From: Sphingomonas baiyangensis
GTDB taxonomy: Bacteria; Pseudomonadota; Alphaproteobacteria; Sphingomonadales; Sphingomonadaceae
Length of the DNA stretch: 64,000 nt
Assembly: GCF_005144715.1 (NCBI RefSeq)
Contig: NZ_SWKR01000002.1
Coordinates: forward strand, 620,001 to 684,000
Direction of reading: 5' to 3'
Each line of letters opens with the position of its first letter. The first letter of the stretch is position 1. The notes under the pieces are model-generated. The model ran no database searches and was not told the origin of the DNA. It saw only the letters and a program-made list of their open reading frames with translations. Positions 44,398-55,197 of this stretch are shown here, piece after piece. The position numbers were made by a program, and so were the translations under genes.

Positions 44398-45234
44398 ATG
44401 CGGCTGCTGATCCTGGGCCTCGGCTACACCACCAGCCGCCTGTGCGAGCGGCTGCGCCCGCATGGCTGGCGCATCGCGGGCACGACGCGCGACGGGCGCG
44501 GCGACAGCATCGCCTTTGCCGATAGCGATCGCGTCCGCTTCGAGATCGGCGAGGCGACGCACATTCTCTCGTCGGTGCCGCCTGCCGACGACGACGACCC
44601 GGTGCTTGCCGCCTATGCCGATGCACTGGAAGCGAGCGGTGCGCGGCTCGCCTATCTCTCCTCGACCGGCGTCTATGGCGATGCCGGCGGAGCGTGGGTC
44701 GACGAGAGCGCGCCGACGGGCGGCGGGCGCCGTAGCGCGCGTGCCGATGCCGATGCGCGCTGGCTCGCGCTGGGTGCGCGGGTATTCCGGCTGCCCGGCA
44801 TCTATGGCCCTGGCCGCTCACCGCTCGATCGTGTACTTGAGGGCAGGGCGCATCGGGTGGACTTGGCGGGGCAGGTGTTCAGCCGCGTGCATGTCGACGA
44901 TATCGTCGAAGGCGTGGCCGCGGGGCTCGATGCGCCGGCGGGGGCATACAACCTGTCCGACGACCTGCCGTGCAGCCAGAACGTGGTGATCGAACATGCC
45001 GCAAGGCTGCTGGGGATGCCGCCACCGCCCTTAGTGCCGGTGGAGAGCCTGTCACCCATGGCGCGGGGCTTCTATGCCGAGAACCGGCGTGTCGCGAACG
45101 GCAAGGCGAAGCGCGTGCTCGGCTGGCGGCCGCGCTATCCCGATTACCGGTTGGGCCTGCGCGCTCTGAGCGCCACGACCAGCCCCGCGAGCACCAGTAC
45201 GGCGCCGGCAGCGGCGAGCAGCGACCAGCGATAG
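44398..45234 (+). CDS. NAD(P)-dependent SDR/epimerase-like protein (YeeZ type)
   Basis: A 278-residue Rossmann-fold protein. The N-terminal nucleotide loop is degenerate (ILGLGYTTSRLCERL), as in YeeZ-type members. YLSSTGVYGDAGGAWVDE carries the YG of the SDR active-site region, and FRLPGIYGPGRSPLDRV, FSRVHVDDIV and YNLSDDLPCSQ are typical of extended SDRs. The substrate is unknown. The last 30 codons lie in a 91-base overlap with the convergent EamA gene; the family domain ends at about YPDYRLGLRAL, so the Ser/Thr/Ala-rich tail is probably read-through of the opposite gene. Confidence 0.85.
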   Translation: MRLLILGLGYTTSRLCERLRPHGWRIAGTTRDGRGDSIAFADSDRVRFEIGEATHILSSVPPADDDDPVLAAYADALEASGARLAYLSSTGVYGDAGGAWVDESAPTGGGRRSARADADARWLALGARVFRLPGIYGPGRSPLDRVLEGRAHRVDLAGQVFSRVHVDDIVEGVAAGLDAPAGAYNLSDDLPCSQNVVIEHAARLLGMPPPPLVPVESLSPMARGFYAENRRVANGKAKRVLGWRPRYPDYRLGLRALSATTSPASTSTAPAAASSDQR

Positions 45235-46052
45235 CCTTCGAACAGCGTCGAAAGGCCCATCGCGATGACGGGGATGATGACGCTCGAATAGGCGGCCTTG
45301 GCAGGACCGATGACGCGGATGACGCCGAAATAGAGCGTGAAGGCGACCGCCGACGCCATGACGCCGAGATAGACCAGGCCGGCGATGTAGCTCGCGGTGA
45401 GCTCGAAGCGCGGCGGGCCGGCGACGGCGTAGCTAAAGATCGCATCGAACGCCGCGCCGATGAGCATCGCCCAGCCGAGCATCGGCGCCATCGGATAGGC
45501 GCGCGCGGTGCTCGTCGCCTGCATGACGTTGGCCGACGAGGCCGACAGCACGCCGAGCGCGGTGAGGCCGATGCCGATCAGCGTGGTGGTGCCGCCCGAC
45601 GGATCGCGCCGGATCTCGTGCAGGAAGAGAAGCGCGATGCCGGCAATGGCGATCGCCGATCCGACGAGCAGTTGCCGACCCATGCGCTGGCCGAGAAAGA
45701 TGCGCGCGAAGATCGCATTGGGCACCAGCAGCAGCGCGAACACCACGGCGACCAGCCCCGAGGTGACGTACATCTCGGCGCGGTAGACGAAGTTGAAGTT
45801 GAGCACGAACTGCGCAAGCGCCAGCGCCGCCGCGAAGCGCAAGCCCCGCGCGTCGAGGCGCAGCGACTGGCGTTTGTAGAGCGCCCAGCCGAGCATGGTG
45901 ACGCCGCCCAGCGCGAAGCGATAGGTGACCGACCAGGAAGGCGGAACCTCGCCCAGCTGACCGGTGATGACGATCCATGTCGAGCCCCAGATCAGCGTGA
46001 CGATGGCGAAGGGAATGAGAATGGCCAGCCGAGTGGATTGAGGGTCAGGCAC
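45144..46052 (-). CDS. EamA-type drug/metabolite transporter
   Basis: A 302-residue inner-membrane transporter with ten helices in two EamA repeats. Visible landmarks are LIPFAIVTLIWGSTWIVITGQLG (first helix with the WGSxW motif), RFALGG, ALLLVPNAIFARIFLGQ (end of repeat 1) and LGVMASAVAFTLYFGVIRVIG and SVIIPVIAMGLSTLFEGY (repeat 2). The substrate is unknown. The GTG start at 46052 and its AGGA ribosome site both lie in the left arm of the palindromic repeat at 46049-46190. Further upstream codons come from the repeat and are not believed. The 3' end overlaps the SDR gene. Confidence 0.88.
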   Translation of the reverse strand: MPDPQSTRLAILIPFAIVTLIWGSTWIVITGQLGEVPPSWSVTYRFALGGVTMLGWALYKRQSLRLDARGLRFAAALALAQFVLNFNFVYRAEMYVTSGLVAVVFALLLVPNAIFARIFLGQRMGRQLLVGSAIAIAGIALLFLHEIRRDPSGGTTTLIGIGLTALGVLSASSANVMQATSTARAYPMAPMLGWAMLIGAAFDAIFSYAVAGPPRFELTASYIAGLVYLGVMASAVAFTLYFGVIRVIGPAKAAYSSVIIPVIAMGLSTLFEGYRWSLLAAAGAVLVLAGLVVALRARRPNR

Positions 46053-46190
46053 ATCCTCCCCGGCACGGGGAGGGGGACGGCCAGCCGCAGGCTGGTGGTG
46101 GAGGGGGGCTGCCGCAAACGATGCCGCCTGCGGCGATCCCCCTCCACCATGCTGCGCATGGTCCCCCTCCCCGTGCCGGGAAGGATGTGC
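46049..46190. repeat. Palindromic intergenic element (142 bp)
   Basis: Outer inverted arms of 30 bp (46049-46078 and 46161-46190) match at 29 positions. Inside are smaller hairpins: CCAGCC/GGCTGG at 46081-46095, a TGGTGGAGGGG / CCCCTCCACCA pairing, GCCGCA/TGCGGC, and ACCATG/CATGGT at 46147-46162. The whole element can fold into one long branched hairpin. It fills the space between the EamA start and the threonine aldolase stop (46199). It looks like a REP- or MITE-like element; copy number elsewhere is unknown. Confidence 0.8.
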
Positions 46191-46198
46191 TTCGGCGC

Positions 46199-47200
46199 TC
46201 ACAGCGCGGCGATCGCCTGGGCGAGCGGCCGAACGGCCTCCTCGCCCTGATCCCATGCGGTGACGAAGCGCGCCTGCCCCTCGCCCCAGTCGTAAAAATC
46301 GAACCCCGCCGCGCGCAGCCGTGCCGCTTCGTCGGAGGTGAGGCGGACGAACACCTCGTTCGCCTCAACGGGCTCGACCAGCCGGTGCGGCGCGGCGGCG
46401 GCGATCAGCGCGGCGCCGGCGTTCGCCGCGCGCGCATTGTCGAGCCAGCGGTCGCCTTCGAGCATCGCGAGGATCTGGGCTGCGAGATAGCGGCCCTTCG
46501 ATTGCAGATGCCCCGCGCGCTTGCGGCGATAGCGCGTGGCGGCGGCAAGGCCGGGGCGGAAGAATACCAGCGCCTCGGCCGACATGCCGCCATTCTTGAC
46601 GAAGCCGAAGCTGAGCGCATCGACGCCGGCGCGCCAAGTGACATCGGCGGGCGCGCAGCCGAGCGCGGCGACGGCGTTGGCGAAGCGCGCGCCATCCATG
46701 TGCAGCGCGAGCCCGCGCCGCCGCGCGACCGCGCCGATCGCGGCTACCTCGTCGGGCGCATAGACGCGGCCGGCTTCGGTGGCGTTGGTGATCGAGATGG
46801 CGTGCGGCTGCACCTGATGCACATCGTCGCGGATCGCGGCGGCGGCGGCGTCGATCGTGTCGGGGGCGAGCTTGGCGCCTTCACCCTCGAGCAGCAACAG
46901 CTTGGCACCGTGCGTGTAGAATTCGGGCGCGCCGCCCTCGTCGCACTGGATATGCGCCTCGCGGTGGCAGAATATCGCGCCATGTGGCGGGCACAATGCG
47001 GCGAGCGCCAGCGCGTTGGCGGCGGTGCCGGTTGGCACCCACAGCGCCTCGACCGGGGTCTCGAACAGGTCGGAAAGCGCGCCGTCGAGCGTCTGCGACC
47101 AGCGATCGCCGTCATAGGCGGTGTCCTGCGCGTTGGCGGCGACGAGCGCCTCGATGACGGCGGGGCAGGCGGGGGCGGCGTTGTCGGAGAAGAAGCGCAT
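46199..47200 (-). CDS. ltaE: Low-specificity threonine aldolase
   Basis: PLP-dependent enzyme of 333 residues that cleaves L-threonine or allo-threonine to glycine and acetaldehyde. Family landmarks are MRFFSDNAAPACPAVIEAL, YDGDRWSQTLDGALSDLF, the cofactor-stacking H in FCHREAHIQCDEGG, ALHMDGARFANA and the Schiff-base lysine in LSFGFVKNGGMSAEALVFF. Length is normal. ATG 47200 is 40 bases from the end of the upstream PBP gene on the same strand. It ends nine bases before the palindromic element. Confidence 0.93.
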   Translation of the reverse strand: MRFFSDNAAPACPAVIEALVAANAQDTAYDGDRWSQTLDGALSDLFETPVEALWVPTGTAANALALAALCPPHGAIFCHREAHIQCDEGGAPEFYTHGAKLLLLEGEGAKLAPDTIDAAAAAIRDDVHQVQPHAISITNATEAGRVYAPDEVAAIGAVARRRGLALHMDGARFANAVAALGCAPADVTWRAGVDALSFGFVKNGGMSAEALVFFRPGLAAATRYRRKRAGHLQSKGRYLAAQILAMLEGDRWLDNARAANAGAALIAAAAPHRLVEPVEANEVFVRLTSDEAARLRAAGFDFYDWGEGQARFVTAWDQGEEAVRPLAQAIAAL

Positions 47201-47240
47201 GGTCCACGCCCTTGCGAGGCGCGGAAGGTGGCGTCAACGC

Positions 47241-49334
47241 CTAGAATTCGTCGCCCTCGGGGGGCATGTCGTCGGGCGCTTCTTCGCGCCGGCGCGCCGC
47301 GTCGGCATCGCGCGTACGCGTGCCGGGGCCGATCTCGATACCGCCATCGGGGCCGACGCGCAGGTTGATGCCCAGCCCCTCGAACTCGCCTTCGAAATCG
47401 ACGGGCGGGATCGCGGGGACTGCGCCGTTGGCGAAATCGTCGATGATGTTGCCCGAGTCCTCGACGGCCTCGATCACGGCGGGCTCGGCGCGCGCAGCAG
47501 TCTGCGCGCCCGTCGCGCGCGTCATATAGTCGCGCCAGATGCGCGCGGGCACCCCGCCGCCCGACAGGCCGGCATTGGGGGTATTGTCGTCGTTGCCGAC
47601 CCATACGCCGGTGACGATGCCGTCGGCATAGCCGACGAACAGCGCGTCGCGATTGTCCTGCGTGGTGCCCGTCTTGCCGAAGGCGGGGATCGACAGTGCC
47701 GCCTGGCGGCCGGTGCCGCGCTCGATCGAACCGGCGAGCATCGCGCGCATCGCGTCGAGCTGATCGGCCGGGATGGCGCTGCGATCGAGCCCGAGGCGAT
47801 CGAGCCAGCTGCCCTCGACGGGCTGCGCCAGCCCGCGCGCGCGCACGGGCGCTTCGCCCGCGGCGATCGCGGCATAGGCGGCGGTGAGTTCGAGCAGCGA
47901 GACCGACGAGGTGCCGAGCGCGATCGTCGCTTCGGAGGGGATGGGCGTCGAGATGCCCAGATCGCGTGCGGCGCGGATCACTGCGCGCGGGCCGACCTGC
48001 TGCGTCAGCCGCGCGGCGGCGACGTTGCTCGACTGCGCGAAGGCCTGCGCGAGCGTGATCTCGCCGCGATAACGGCCGTCGGAGTTCTTCGGGCTCCAGT
48101 CGGCGATGGTGACGGGGCTGTCGTCCACCAGATCGTCGGGGTCCATGCCGGCGCGCAGTGCTGCCAGATAGACGAACAGCTTGAAGGTGGAGCCCGGCTG
48201 GCGTCGCGCCTGGGTGGCGCGGTTGAAGGGGCTCTTGGCGTAGTCCTTTCCACCGACCATCGCGATGATGCGCCCGTCGGGCCGCATCGAGACGATCGCG
48301 ACCTGCGCCTGGCGGAGGCCCGCAGCGCGCACCGCGCGTTCGGCGGCGCGCTGGTGGCGCATCTCGAGCGTCGTCTGCACCGTCTGGTCGGCAGCGATGG
48401 CGCCGGCATTGTCGCGCGCTTGCGGCAGTACCCAGTCGGCGAAATAGGTGCCGGTAGGCAATCGCTTGATCCGTGCGACCTTGAGGCGGGCAGGGGCCAC
48501 GTCGTCGGCCTCGGCGGCGGTGAGATAGCCCGCCGCCTCCATCGCGCCGACGACGACCGCCTGCCGATCGCGCGCGCCCTTGAGGTTCTGCGTCGGTGCG
48601 AGGCGGCTGGGCGCCTTGACCAGCCCCGCGAGCATCGCCGCCTGCGACACCGTAAGGTCATCGGCATCGCGGCTGAAATAATGGCGCGCGGCGGCGCTCA
48701 GGCCATAGACATTGTCGCCGAAGTAGACGTTCGAGAGATAGCGCGAGAGGATCTCGTCCTTGCTCAGCCATGCCTCGAGCCAGAAGGCGATCATCACTTC
48801 GCGCAGCTTGCGCGCCAGCGTGCGATCGGAGCTCAGGAACACATTCTTGGCGAGCTGCTGCGTGATGGTGCTGCCGCCCTGCGCCGAATTGTCGGTGAAG
48901 CTGTTGTTCCAGAACGCACGCGCGATGCCGCGCGGATCGATGCCCCAGTGCGAGCGGAAGCGCCGGTCCTCGATCGCGAGAAAGGCCCCCGTGACATGAT
49001 CGGGCAGGCGCGTCGCGTCGACCGGGTCGCCGATCACGGCACCGTGCCGCGCGATCGGATCGCCTTCCGCCGACAACAGCGTGATCGAGGGCGGTACCGG
49101 CGGCTCGAGCGACTTTGAAAGCGGCGCGGTCACGGCAAGCCAGGCGACGAGGAGCACGAGCAGCACGATTGCCGCCGCCGCGCCCCGCGCCAGCCAGCGC
49201 ATCGGGCTCGGACGCCATGCAGGCGGCAGCGGCTCCGGCACAGGCGCAGGAGGCGGCGCGGCAGGCGGATCGACGACGGCGGGGCCGCTGTCGGCAGGCG
49301 GCACGCGCCATGGGTCGAAGCTGTCGATACGCAT
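47241..49334 (-). CDS. Class A penicillin-binding protein (PBP1-type)
   Basis: Bifunctional peptidoglycan synthase of 697 residues. It has a Pro-rich cytoplasmic N-terminus (1-45) and one membrane helix (about 52-70). The GT51 glycosyltransferase domain shows AIEDRRFRSHWGID (catalytic Glu), GGSTITQQLAKN and SKDEILSRYLSNVYFGDNVYG. The transpeptidase domain has the SxxK motif in RRQPGSTFKLF, SSN in AQSSNVAAARL and KTGTT. The C-terminal 90 residues are acidic and low complexity, ending DMPPEGDEF. The combination is that of PBP1C/PBP1A-like enzymes of alphaproteobacteria; I do not assign a subgroup. Confidence 0.94.
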   Translation of the reverse strand: MRIDSFDPWRVPPADSGPAVVDPPAAPPPAPVPEPLPPAWRPSPMRWLARGAAAAIVLLVLLVAWLAVTAPLSKSLEPPVPPSITLLSAEGDPIARHGAVIGDPVDATRLPDHVTGAFLAIEDRRFRSHWGIDPRGIARAFWNNSFTDNSAQGGSTITQQLAKNVFLSSDRTLARKLREVMIAFWLEAWLSKDEILSRYLSNVYFGDNVYGLSAAARHYFSRDADDLTVSQAAMLAGLVKAPSRLAPTQNLKGARDRQAVVVGAMEAAGYLTAAEADDVAPARLKVARIKRLPTGTYFADWVLPQARDNAGAIAADQTVQTTLEMRHQRAAERAVRAAGLRQAQVAIVSMRPDGRIIAMVGGKDYAKSPFNRATQARRQPGSTFKLFVYLAALRAGMDPDDLVDDSPVTIADWSPKNSDGRYRGEITLAQAFAQSSNVAAARLTQQVGPRAVIRAARDLGISTPIPSEATIALGTSSVSLLELTAAYAAIAAGEAPVRARGLAQPVEGSWLDRLGLDRSAIPADQLDAMRAMLAGSIERGTGRQAALSIPAFGKTGTTQDNRDALFVGYADGIVTGVWVGNDDNTPNAGLSGGGVPARIWRDYMTRATGAQTAARAEPAVIEAVEDSGNIIDDFANGAVPAIPPVDFEGEFEGLGINLRVGPDGGIEIGPGTRTRDADAARRREEAPDDMPPEGDEF

Positions 49335-49426
49335 GATGCTGGTTGCTGTATTACCGCGCTAATACGCAGGGGGCAAGCGAAGGATACTCCTGTCAGCGGG
49401 CGCGGTGCAAGCGGTGCCCGGTTACA

Positions 49427-50323
49427 TCAGTCGGCGTGCGCTTCGCTCGATACCGGCCGATCGCGCCATTTCACCGGAATGCGTAGATAGGTGACGCCGT
49501 TCGCTTCGGCCTGATCGAAATGGCCTGCGCGGATGTTGACCTGGATCGACGGGAGCAGCAGCCTGGGTACCGACAGCCCGGCGTCGCGCTGCTCGCGCAT
49601 GGCGACGAATTCGTCCTCGCTCACACCGTCATGCACGTGGACGCTCGACCGGCGCTGCTCGCCCACGGTGGTTTCCCAGCGATACTCGTCGCGGCCCGGC
49701 GCCTTGTAGTCGTGGCACAGGAACAGCCGCGTCGCGTCGGGCAGCGCGAGCAGACGGCGGATCGAACGGTAGAGCGTGCGCGCATCGCCGCCGGGGAAAT
49801 CGGCGCGGGCAGTGCCATAGTCGGGCATGAACAGCGTATCGCCGACGAACGCGGCGTCGCCAATCAGATAGGCGATATCGGCTGGCGTATGCCCGGGAAC
49901 GTGCAGCACCGCGACCTCCAGCACGCCGATCGCGAAGCGGTCGCCGTCGTCGAAAAGGCGGTCGAAATCCGAACCGTCGGTTTTCAGGTCGTCCATGGCG
50001 AATACGGGGCGGAAAATCTTCTGCACGTCGCGGATATGCGCGCCTATGCCGATCCATGCGCCGGTATGCGCCTTGATGAATGGCGCGGCCGAGAGGTGAT
50101 CGGCATGGGCGTGGGTCTCGAGTACCATCGCGATCCGCCAGTCCTGCTCACGCGCGAACGCAACGATCCGCTCGGCCGAGCGCGTATCGGCGACGCCGCT
50201 CGCCATATCAAAATCGAGCACCGGATCGATCACCGCTGCCGTGCGCGTCGCGGGATCGCCGACGAGATAGCTGATCGTGTTCGTCGGCTCGTCGAAGAAG
50301 GCTTCGATGAAGGGCTGGGTCAT
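49427..50323 (-). CDS. blh: MBL-fold hydrolase, Blh/persulfide-dioxygenase-like
   Basis: A 298-residue metallo-beta-lactamase-fold protein of the ETHE1/Blh group, which oxidises glutathione persulfide in sulfide detoxification. Metal ligands lie in ETHAHADHLSAA, HVPGHTPADI, VGDTLFMPDYGTARADFPGGDA and FLCHDYKAPGRDEYRWETTV. It is divergent from the ArsR-type regulator next door and shares its operator region, the arrangement known for bigR-blh in Xylella and Agrobacterium. Control by that regulator is inferred. Confidence 0.9.
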   Translation of the reverse strand: MTQPFIEAFFDEPTNTISYLVGDPATRTAAVIDPVLDFDMASGVADTRSAERIVAFAREQDWRIAMVLETHAHADHLSAAPFIKAHTGAWIGIGAHIRDVQKIFRPVFAMDDLKTDGSDFDRLFDDGDRFAIGVLEVAVLHVPGHTPADIAYLIGDAAFVGDTLFMPDYGTARADFPGGDARTLYRSIRRLLALPDATRLFLCHDYKAPGRDEYRWETTVGEQRRSSVHVHDGVSEDEFVAMREQRDAGLSVPRLLLPSIQVNIRAGHFDQAEANGVTYLRIPVKWRDRPVSSEAHAD

Positions 50324-50334
50324 GAATTCCTCCG

Positions 50335-50382
50335 TTAGCGCTTGCTAATATATTAGGTGATGCTACATAAGCAATACCTAAT
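50335..50382. promoter_or_regulatory. Probable BigR operator region
   Basis: An AT-rich island between divergent blh and bigR in GC-rich DNA. It contains TTAGCGCTTGCTAA (50335-50348) and a dyad ATTAGGT (50352-50358) / ACCTAAT (50376-50382). BigR-family repressors bind AT-rich palindromes at this position. The right arm ends one base before the bigR ribosome site. Confidence 0.6.
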
Positions 50383-50394
50383 GGAGCGGTGTTG

Positions 50395-50706
50395 ATGCTC
50401 AAGCCTATGGATTTGGCCACCTTCGAGGCGAAGGCCGGGCAGGTTGCCGACACGCTGAAGGCGATCGGCAACGCGCGCCGGCTGATGCTGCTGTGCAAGC
50501 TGGTCGAACACGGCGAAGTGACGGTCGGCGATCTGGCGCGCGATGTCGGCCTGTCGCAGTCCGCCTGTTCGCAGCACCTGGCGAAGATGCGTGACGAAGG
50601 CCTCGTCACCTACCGGCGCGAGAGCCAGACGCTCTGGTACGCCATTGCCGATGCGCGTGTCGAAACGCTGCTCGCCACCCTCTACCAGCTCTACTGCAAG
50701 GATTGA
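50395..50706 (+). CDS. bigR: ArsR-family sulfide-responsive repressor (BigR/SqrR/YgaV type)
   Basis: A 103-residue winged-helix repressor. The recognition helix region is VGDLARDVGLSQSACSQHLAKMRDEGLV. Cys34 (LMLLCKLVEH, helix 2) and Cys101 (LYQLYCKD, last helix) match the redox pair that forms a disulfide or polysulfide link in BigR and SqrR; a third Cys58 sits in the recognition helix. No ArsR-type metal site ELCVCDL is present. ATG 50395 follows GGAG by eight bases; in-frame GTG 50389 and TTG 50392 are less likely. It heads the transcript with the rhodanese and TauE/SafE genes. Confidence 0.9.
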   Translation: MLKPMDLATFEAKAGQVADTLKAIGNARRLMLLCKLVEHGEVTVGDLARDVGLSQSACSQHLAKMRDEGLVTYRRESQTLWYAIADARVETLLATLYQLYCKD

Positions 50707-50710
50707 TACG

Positions 50711-51229
50711 ATGACGCTTGCAACGCTTTCCCCCGCCGAAGCCCGCGCCGCGATCGACGCCGGTGCGCGCCTGATCGATATTCGCGGCGCCGACGAACAT
50801 GCCCGCGAGCGGATTCCCGGCGCAGTGAACGTGCCGCTCGACCAAATCGGCGAACTGCCGCGCGGCGATCGCCCGCTGGTGTTCCATTGCCGATCGGGTG
50901 CGCGCACGACTGCGCATGCCGCAAGGCTTCGCGACGTGGCGGGGAGCAGTCCCGCCTATGTTCTGGGCGGCGGCATCGATGCGTGGCGGCAGGCAGGACA
51001 GCCGGTGGTAGCCGACCGCTCGCAGCCATTGGAGATCATGCGGCAGGTGCAGATCGCCGCTGGCGCACTCGTGCTGACGGGCGTACTGCTCGGGCTGTTC
51101 GTCGCGCCCGGTTTCTTCGGATTGTCGGCATTCGTGGGCGCAGGACTGATGTTCGCGGGTACGACGGGCTGGTGCGGCATGGCCAGGCTGTTGCGCGTCA
51201 TGCCGTGGAACCGGCGCGCGCTGGCCTGA
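50711..51229 (+). CDS. Rhodanese domain fused to DUF2892 membrane segment
   Basis: A 172-residue membrane-tethered sulfurtransferase. Residues 1-105 form a rhodanese domain with catalytic Cys60 in FHCRSGART. Residues 115-165 form a two-helix DUF2892 (YgaP-like) segment (IAAGALVLTGVLLGLFVAPGFFGLSAFVGAGLMFAGTTGWCGM). The layout is that of E. coli YgaP, which moves sulfane sulfur and is encoded beside the BigR homologue YgaV. It starts four bases after bigR and is followed by the TauE/SafE gene after seven bases. Confidence 0.92.
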   Translation: MTLATLSPAEARAAIDAGARLIDIRGADEHARERIPGAVNVPLDQIGELPRGDRPLVFHCRSGARTTAHAARLRDVAGSSPAYVLGGGIDAWRQAGQPVVADRSQPLEIMRQVQIAAGALVLTGVLLGLFVAPGFFGLSAFVGAGLMFAGTTGWCGMARLLRVMPWNRRALA

Positions 51230-51236
51230 AACTTCG

Positions 51237-52016
51237 ATGGACGCGCACACGCTATTCGCGGCGCTTGCTTCGGGCGGTGCGGTCGGACTGATCCTCGGCC
51301 TGGTCGGCGGAGGCGGATCGATCCTCGCCGTGCCGCTGCTCGTCTATTTCGTCGGCGTCGGCTCGCCGCATGCCGCGATCGGCACCGCGGCGGTAGCGGT
51401 GACGATCAACGCGCTGGCGAGCCTCATCGGCCACGCGCGCGCCGGCCAGGTAAAGTGGCGCTGCGCGGGCGTGTTCGCGGTCTCGGGCATGATCGGCGCG
51501 GCGCTGGGAGCCGAGCTGGGCAAGGCGTTCGACGGCGCGAAGCTGCTCGGCCTTTTCGGGCTGTTGATGATCGGCGTCGGGCTGTCGATGCTGCGCAAGC
51601 GGCGGACGATCGAGGCGCCCGATGTCCGCCTTACGCGCGAGAGTGCGGCGGCGCTGTTGCCGCGGCTGGTGCCGATTGGCCTCGGCGTCGGCCTGGCGGC
51701 GGGATTTTTCGGCATCGGCGGAGGCTTTCTGATCGTGCCGGGCCTGATCGCCGCGACAGCAATGCCGTTGTCGGTTGCGGTCGGCACATCGCTTGTCGTC
51801 GTCACCGCGTTGGGGTTGACCACCGCCACCTCCTACGCGGTGTCGGGGCTGGTCGACTGGCGTTTAACGGCGCTGCTGGTCATGGGCGGGATCGCGGGCG
51901 CAGCGCTCGGCATCGTTGCGGGCCGATCGATCGCGGGCAGCAAGCGAGTGCTCGAGCGCGGCTTCGCCGCACTCGTGATCGCGATTGGCGTCTATGTCGT
52001 AGCGACCGCGTTCTGA
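51237..52016 (+). CDS. Sulfite/organosulfonate exporter, TauE/SafE family
   Basis: A 259-residue inner-membrane protein with about eight helices in two repeats, each beginning with a Gly-rich motif (GLILGLVGGGGSILAVPLLVYFVGVGSPHAAIGTAAVAV and GVGLAAGFFGIGGGFLIVPGLIAATAMPLSVAVGTSL). Export of sulfite or a related sulfur anion produced by persulfide oxidation is the likely role from the context of the blh-bigR-rhodanese cluster. It is the last gene of the bigR transcript and converges on topA. Confidence 0.9.
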   Translation: MDAHTLFAALASGGAVGLILGLVGGGGSILAVPLLVYFVGVGSPHAAIGTAAVAVTINALASLIGHARAGQVKWRCAGVFAVSGMIGAALGAELGKAFDGAKLLGLFGLLMIGVGLSMLRKRRTIEAPDVRLTRESAAALLPRLVPIGLGVGLAAGFFGIGGGFLIVPGLIAATAMPLSVAVGTSLVVVTALGLTTATSYAVSGLVDWRLTALLVMGGIAGAALGIVAGRSIAGSKRVLERGFAALVIAIGVYVVATAF

Positions 52017-52044
52017 CGCCGTTGCACCCCAGCGGACCTGATGG

Positions 52045-54585
<2,541 letters not shown>

Positions 54586-54750
54586 GCGAAGCCGCGGTGC
54601 CCCTTGTTCGTGTACGCACGCGAGGATGGGGAGCCGCCCCGGCGCGCGTCAAGGCTGCGCGCTGTGACAGGTTGGGGCGCCGCCGTCACCCCATGACGTT
54701 CACGCTTTCTTATCCTGCATCAAGCAATCGAGGCGGTGGAGGTACGCGAC

Positions 54751-55194
54751 ATGCAGCACGCCTATCTGTCGTTCGAACGGCTCATCCGCGAACATCGCGC
54801 CATCGCCGAACTCGCGACCGTACTGCGCGCGACGATTGCAGACGACGCGGCGCCCGACGTGATGTGCGCCGCGCTCGAAGCGCTCTCGGACCAACTCGTC
54901 AGCCATCTGGCCACCGAGGACGCCGATATCTATCCGCAACTGATGCTGAGCGCCGACGAGGGCGCCGCGGCTGCGGCGCGCGAGGCGATCGCTGCCTTCG
55001 AGACGCTGGCGGCGGATTGGCGCGACTATGCCGCGCACTGGACGTCGGGCGCGATCGAAGCGGATTGCGAAGGCTTTGCCGAAGCGACGGCAGCGATCCT
55101 CGATCGACTCGATGCACGCGTGCGCAGCGAGAACGAACTGCTGTACCCGATGGCGCTGCGCGCCGCGCATATCCGGCTGCGCGACGCCGCCTGA
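54751..55194 (+). CDS. Hemerythrin-like (HHE domain) protein
   Basis: A 147-residue four-helix bundle of the HHE family, which can bind a di-iron site and respond to oxygen, nitric oxide or oxidants. Candidate ligands are in LIREHRAIAELATV, QLVSHLATEDADIYPQL and RSENELLYPMA. The last helix has Glu instead of the usual His (ENELLYP), so iron binding may be altered. ATG 54751 follows GGAGG by eight bases; GTG 54736 is in frame. It converges on the next gene with a three-base gap. Confidence 0.82.
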   Translation: MQHAYLSFERLIREHRAIAELATVLRATIADDAAPDVMCAALEALSDQLVSHLATEDADIYPQLMLSADEGAAAAAREAIAAFETLAADWRDYAAHWTSGAIEADCEGFAEATAAILDRLDARVRSENELLYPMALRAAHIRLRDAA

Positions 55195-55197
55195 CGA

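Noticed and set aside
47121..49118. Long plus-strand frame (665 codons) opposite the PBP gene
   Set aside because: Arg/Asp/Gly-rich composition typical of an antisense shadow in high-GC DNA; the minus strand shows clear PBP catalytic motifs.
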